Below, piece by piece: positions 5,891-9,552 of a DNA stretch of 9,552 bases. The notes beneath the pieces were generated by a model that had not been told where the DNA came from, did no database searches, and saw only the letters and a program-made list of their open reading frames with translations. The position numbers and the translations under genes were made by a program. Numbering within the stretch: position 1 is the stretch's first letter; every line of letters starts with the position of its first letter. The stretch is from contig JAGDAG010000146.1 of NCBI GenBank assembly GCA_017959625.1, forward strand, positions 1-9,552, in the 5' to 3' direction. The stretch is from Abditibacteriota bacterium (GTDB lineage Bacteria > Armatimonadota > UBA5829).

Positions 5891-7300
5891 ATGGATAAGT
5901 TTTTCAAATTATCGCAGAGAGGGACCTCTGTAAGGACCGAATTCCGCGCCGCTCTTGTAACGTTTTTTGCCATGGTATATATCCTGGTGGTGAACGCCGG
6001 GATGTTTTCAAACCCTTTCGGCGACGGCTCGGATCCTTTGAGGGTGACCTTCGGAGGAATGTACGTTGCCACAGCCCTGGGCGCCATTGCGGGTTCTCTG
6101 TTCATGGGGCTTGCGGCAAATCTGCCGGTGGCCCTGGCCAGCGGAATGGGCCTCAACGCCTTTTTTGTTTACACTATCTGCGTGGGCATGGGCTTCAGCT
6201 ACGCCAACGCCCTTTTGTTCATATTGTTTGACGGCGTCCTGTTCATCATACTGTCGGCCACGGGGCTGAGAAGAGCCATTTTCTACTGTATCCCCGATTG
6301 CATCCGCAGTTCCATAGTGGTGGGCATAGGCTTTATGCTGGCGCTTCTGGGCTTTAAGGGCGGCGGCCTCATCGCCCTGAGCGATTCCACGGGTATCGCA
6401 AAGGGCTCCTTCAACGTGATTACGGGAAGCTGGGCCGGGATAATGCCTCTTTTTGTATGCCTTTCGTCCCTCATCCTGGTGGGGATACTTGAAAAGCGGA
6501 AGGTAAAGGGCTCGCTGCTTATAGGCATGCTTTTCGGCACCGCGCTTTATTATCTGCTGGGCTTCACCGTTCCGGGCTTTGAAGGCTTCGGCGTTTTCGG
6601 AAATATCGAAAGCCCCGCGCAGGCCTTCAGGGATTTTGCAAATATCAACTTTCTGGCGGTATTCAAAGACGGCCTTGATTTCAGCGGCTACGTGGCCGCC
6701 CACAGCGCCGCAAGCTTCTGGCTCAATATAATTTGCACCGTGTTTGTTTTCCTTATGCTGGATATGTTCGATACGGTGGGGACCCTTTACGCCACCTGCG
6801 ACACCTCCGGCCTTACGGACAGCGAAGGCAATATAGAAAATATGGACAAAGCGCTTTTGTCCGACGCCGTCGCTACCGCGGCGGGCGCTTTGTTCGGCAC
6901 CAATACGGTCACCGCCTATGCCGAATCCACCGCGGGGGTTGGCGCCGGAGGGCGTACCGGCCTGACGTCGGTCTTTGTGGCGGCGCTTTTTGCTGTCGCT
7001 TTGTTTTTTGCTCCCCTGGGCTCCGTGATGCCGGGCTGCGCTTCTTCGGTGGCTCTTATTTTTGTGGGCTATATCATGCTGCGGGGAGTCTCGAAGCTGG
7101 ACTGGAACGACCCGCTGAGCGTCGTGCCTGCCTTCCTCACCATAGCCGTCACCTGTTTTGCCTGCGATATAGCCCTTGGCATCGCATACGGCATGCTGAG
7201 CTATACGGGTATGTGCGTTTTTTCCGGCAATGCCAAAAAGCTTAACGGCGGCACGTGGATACTGACTGTTTTGTTTATTTCCATGATGCTGGTTTCATGA
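5891..7300 (+). CDS. Purine permease, AzgA/PbuG subfamily (NCS2)
   Basis: An inner-membrane proton-coupled importer of purine bases of the AzgA-like group of NCS2 transporters (hypoxanthine, guanine or adenine). The product has 469 residues and about a dozen hydrophobic segments. Signatures: an N-terminal FFKLSQRGTSVRTE segment (4-17) typical of the group, GMGLNAFFVYT at 85-95, DMFDTVGTL at 291-299, and GTNTVTAYAESTAGV at 336-350 followed by GGRTGL (353-358), which form the substrate-binding half-helix region. The open frame extends 21 codons further upstream to 5828, but the ATG at 5891 is chosen: GGAG lies 5 bases before it and the family N-terminus begins there. The 105-base gap upstream holds no purine riboswitch that I recognise; a weak TTGCGC (5821) with AT-rich sequence about 17 bases downstream is only a marginal promoter candidate. 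Family is firm; the exact base transported is not. Confidence 0.95.
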   Translation: MDKFFKLSQRGTSVRTEFRAALVTFFAMVYILVVNAGMFSNPFGDGSDPLRVTFGGMYVATALGAIAGSLFMGLAANLPVALASGMGLNAFFVYTICVGMGFSYANALLFILFDGVLFIILSATGLRRAIFYCIPDCIRSSIVVGIGFMLALLGFKGGGLIALSDSTGIAKGSFNVITGSWAGIMPLFVCLSSLILVGILEKRKVKGSLLIGMLFGTALYYLLGFTVPGFEGFGVFGNIESPAQAFRDFANINFLAVFKDGLDFSGYVAAHSAASFWLNIICTVFVFLMLDMFDTVGTLYATCDTSGLTDSEGNIENMDKALLSDAVATAAGALFGTNTVTAYAESTAGVGAGGRTGLTSVFVAALFAVALFFAPLGSVMPGCASSVALIFVGYIMLRGVSKLDWNDPLSVVPAFLTIAVTCFACDIALGIAYGMLSYTGMCVFSGNAKKLNGGTWILTVLFISMMLVS

Positions 7301-7309
7301 TGATCTCCG

Positions 7310-7327
7310 GCAGATCTCTCTGCTTTT
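7310..7327 (+). terminator. Possible weak terminator after the purine permease
   Basis: GCAGA (7310-7314) and TCTGC (7319-7323) form a 5-bp stem around the loop TCTC, followed by TTTT (7324-7327) and further T-rich sequence. The stem is short, so it may only attenuate transcription into the LRR gene. Confidence 0.3.
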
Positions 7328-7339
7328 GTGTCTTTTTAA

Positions 7340-9552
7340 ATGAGTGTTTTTAACAGGATAATATCGCTTTTTTCAAAAAACGGCGGATCGAACAAAACGG
7401 CCGTCGAGATCGAAGAAGGCATCGTGACGGGTTTTACCGGCAGCCCGGAGGTCTTTTTTGTGCAGGAGAACGTGACCGGCTTTGACAAGTATGCGTTCTG
7501 CTCCTGCAGTTCCCTCAGGCAGGTGTCTGTCCCCGGCAGCGTTTACGAACTGCCGGAGGGGGTTTTCAGCGCCTGCAGCGCCCTTCAGAGCGTGCGTATG
7601 CCGGGAGGGACCCTGAAAAAGATAGGCCCCAGGGCCTTCAGCCGCTGCACCTCTTTGCCCGCTGTGACGGTCCCGGATTCCGTAGCGGAGATCGGAGCAG
7701 ACGCTTTTTCCGAATGTACCGCGCTGGAAGCGGTGTTGCTCCCGAGATCCCTGAAATATTTGGGAAAACGCGCTTTTTACGGCTGCAGTTCCCTTACCAG
7801 GATCGACGTCCCCGACGGGCTGAAGCGCATAGAAGCCGAGACGTTCGGAAACTGCGCGTCCCTGGAGACGGTAGTGATACCGGAGAGTGTCGGGCATATT
7901 TCCGCCAATGCTTTTTCGGGCTGCGCAGCCCTGAAGGCCGTGGCGGTCCCCAACCGGTCCGCTAAGATCGAAGCCGGAGCCTTTCCGCCGGGGGTCGCCG
8001 TTTCCAGGGACGGAAAAGCCTTCTCAAACAGCGTTCCGGAAAACAGGGATCCCGACGGAAAAAGGCAGGGAAAAAAAGCCCCTGCGCCGGGCCGCTCCTT
8101 CAGCGGGAAGGAAAACAGAAGGAAAGCCGGCGCCCCGGACGCTAACCGCCCCGAAGCGGGCGCGGCGGAGGATACCGGCAGTCTGCCGTCTGTCTGCGAC
8201 GGTCATTTTGCCGGAAACGACAGGATAGTCACCTTCAGGGCAAAGGATTATATAAAGCGTTTGGGCAAAGGAGCCTTCATGGGCTGCAAAAAGCTCAGGA
8301 CCGTGGATCTCGGACAGGTGGTCAGGATCGAAGACAACGCGTTTAAAGACTGTACGGCGATCACCGTGATCTCGCTGCCGGAGACGTTATCATATCTCGG
8401 GCAGGGAGCCTTTACCGGCTGCTCTTCTCTTGAAAAAGCGTCTCTTTCCGCCGGCCTTTCCGTCATCCCAAAGAACGCCTTCAAAAACTGCAGAAATCTC
8501 GCCGATCTGTCGATACCCCGGGGGACGGTCAGGATAGAGACCGGAGCCTTCGAGAACTGTACGGCTCTCAGATCGGTGGATATCCCCGATACGGTGCGGG
8601 AGGTTTGCCCGGGGGCTTTTGCCGGCTGCCGCAATATCGAAAGAGTCGGCAAACCGGAAGGCCTTGACCTGAGGGACGCTTTCCCCGGCTGCAGGATCGT
8701 GGGCATAAATGCCGACCGCAGCATCGGAAAGCTTTCCGTTATAACAGACGACGCCTTTGCGGGCAGGAGCAATTTCAAAACCTTCCGGGTGAAGGACGGA
8801 GTGTACCGTATAGGCAAAAGGGCCTTCAGGAACTGCGCGAACCTGACAGAGGTGACGATCCCCGAGGGCGTTGAGGAAATAGACGACGAAGCGTTTGCGG
8901 GCTGTCCGGATCTTGAAAAGATAGCGTTGCCGCAATCGGTAAGATATCTCGGCGAGAGGGTCTTTTACGGCTGCGGAAAGCTGAGAGAGGTCACTCTGTC
9001 AAAGGGCTGTTTTTCCGTAGGGGCCGCCTGTTTCGCGGGATGCCAAAGCCTTGAAAAGGTCGGTATCCCCGAAGGAGTGGTGGTCCTTGAAGACAGCTGT
9101 TTTTCAAGCTGCGTTTCCCTGAAGTCTGTCCGCCTTCCTTCTTCTGTTACCCAGATCAAGGAAAGGGTATTCAAGGGCTGCTCGGCCCTGACGGAGGTCA
9201 ATCTTGAAAATGCAGACGAGATAGGGTGCAGTGCCTTTGAAAAATGCCAAAGCCTCAGGGAAGCGTCGCTGAACGACTCCATGAACGACGTTAAGGCGTA
9301 TTGTTTTGCGGGATGCAGCGCTCTCGAAAACGTATCTCTTCCCGCCGGGCTGGTCACGATCTGCTATTCGGCCTTCAGAGACTGTTCGTCTCTCGTGTTC
9401 CCCCGGTTTCCCGCCGGCGTAAGAAGAATAGAGAAACTGGCTTTTTCGGGATGCGACGCCTTTACCGATATCAGCCTGCCCCGCAGCGTTTCCGGCGATG
9501 CTCCGTTCTGGTTGAAGAAAGGCCTTAGCAATTCCTGTTCGATAAGCGCCAG
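7340..9552 (+). CDS. BspA-type leucine-rich-repeat protein (partial, 3' end outside window)
   Basis: An uninterrupted frame of about 737 codons that runs off the right edge. It is built from about 27 tandem units of 22-24 residues with the pattern AFxGCxxLxxVxIPxxVxxIG, the BspA/Treponema-type LRR_5 repeat. Such repeats form solenoids used for protein binding and, in surface-exposed members, adhesion. Almost every unit keeps a Cys after the AF dipeptide. Block 1 covers residues about 51-215 and block 2 about 289-722, separated by a charged, low-complexity linker (222-285). The N-terminus shows no hydrophobic signal peptide, so cytosolic location or non-classical export is possible; a C-terminal sorting or anchor domain could lie beyond the window. 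The ATG at 7340 follows an in-frame TAA (7337-7339), so the frame cannot begin earlier. It has no SD, unlike the other genes here. Partner and function are unknown. Confidence 0.85.
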   Translation, partial: MSVFNRIISLFSKNGGSNKTAVEIEEGIVTGFTGSPEVFFVQENVTGFDKYAFCSCSSLRQVSVPGSVYELPEGVFSACSALQSVRMPGGTLKKIGPRAFSRCTSLPAVTVPDSVAEIGADAFSECTALEAVLLPRSLKYLGKRAFYGCSSLTRIDVPDGLKRIEAETFGNCASLETVVIPESVGHISANAFSGCAALKAVAVPNRSAKIEAGAFPPGVAVSRDGKAFSNSVPENRDPDGKRQGKKAPAPGRSFSGKENRRKAGAPDANRPEAGAAEDTGSLPSVCDGHFAGNDRIVTFRAKDYIKRLGKGAFMGCKKLRTVDLGQVVRIEDNAFKDCTAITVISLPETLSYLGQGAFTGCSSLEKASLSAGLSVIPKNAFKNCRNLADLSIPRGTVRIETGAFENCTALRSVDIPDTVREVCPGAFAGCRNIERVGKPEGLDLRDAFPGCRIVGINADRSIGKLSVITDDAFAGRSNFKTFRVKDGVYRIGKRAFRNCANLTEVTIPEGVEEIDDEAFAGCPDLEKIALPQSVRYLGERVFYGCGKLREVTLSKGCFSVGAACFAGCQSLEKVGIPEGVVVLEDSCFSSCVSLKSVRLPSSVTQIKERVFKGCSALTEVNLENADEIGCSAFEKCQSLREASLNDSMNDVKAYCFAGCSALENVSLPAGLVTICYSAFRDCSSLVFPRFPAGVRRIEKLAFSGCDAFTDISLPRSVSGDAPFWLKKGLSNSCSISA
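7490..7984 (+). repeat. LRR block 1 (about 7-8 protein repeats)
   Basis: Seven full units of 23-24 residues, plus a degenerate eighth, are recognisable from the recurring AF/VF/TF-x-x-C start (for example AFSRC, AFSEC, AFYGC, TFGNC, AFSGC). The repeats are clear in protein but diverged in DNA, indicating old duplications rather than a recent expansion. Confidence 0.8.
8003..8194 (+). other. Charged low-complexity linker between LRR blocks
   Basis: Residues about 222-285 lack the repeat pattern and are rich in Lys, Arg, Pro, Ala, Gly and Asp, with basic clusters such as GKRQGKK and ENRRKAG and a more acidic end. It is probably a disordered tether joining two solenoids. The reading frame stays open and the repeats resume in the same frame, so this is not a frameshift artefact. 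Confidence 0.7.
8204..9505 (+). repeat. LRR block 2 (about 19 protein repeats)
   Basis: About nineteen units of mostly 22-24 residues continue from the linker towards the window end. Most begin AFxxC, CFxxC or VFxxC. Two units near residues 465-490 are irregular (AFPGC with a 25-residue spacing, then AFAGR lacking the Cys), which suggests a kink or a fused duplication point. The pattern fades after about residue 722, so a different C-terminal region may begin there. Confidence 0.75.

Noticed and set aside
8248..9357. Several antisense open frames across the LRR gene
   Set aside because: They arise from the repeated codon pattern of the LRR units on the other strand; their products are repetitive mirror images without domains.

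Overview
The window is ordinary bacterial chromosome: tightly packed, moderately GC-rich by eye, with SD-type ribosome binding sites and sigma70-like promoters carrying TGn-extended -10 boxes. The organism cannot be named from the sequence. An intracellular heparinase-like protein, an old-yellow-enzyme oxidoreductase, a secreted glycan-related protein and a large BspA-type leucine-rich-repeat protein together suggest an uncultured, perhaps host- or glycan-associated bacterium (weak inference). No phage, transposon, CRISPR array, tRNA or rRNA was seen.

Left part (1-2889). A two-gene operon runs leftwards: a heparinase II/III-like protein, then a flavin-dependent oxidoreductase of the OYE family that leaves the window. 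Stop and start share one base (TAATG), so the genes are probably translationally coupled. The operon starts from a promoter facing away from a second, rightward promoter. The two -35 boxes each overlap one 12-bp perfect palindrome, GCAACCGGTTGC, which has the look of a LacI/GalR-family operator. The rightward promoter drives a secreted protein of unassigned, probably carbohydrate-related function (2890-4275). These three genes look like a small co-regulated carbohydrate-use locus.

Middle part (4276-5785). metK (S-adenosylmethionine synthetase) has its own extended -10 promoter, a short leader without a riboswitch, and a strong intrinsic terminator. A small PptA-like tautomerase with an N-terminal catalytic proline follows.

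Right part (5786-9552). An AzgA/PbuG-type purine permease is followed by a long open frame, cut by the window edge, for a BspA-type leucine-rich-repeat protein. It has about 27 repeats of roughly 23 residues in two blocks joined by a charged linker, and no visible signal peptide.

The window does not show a clear new multi-gene system. The best leads are the shared-operator divergent promoter, the unassigned secreted protein with its leader that could mask its own ribosome binding site, and the unusual LRR protein.
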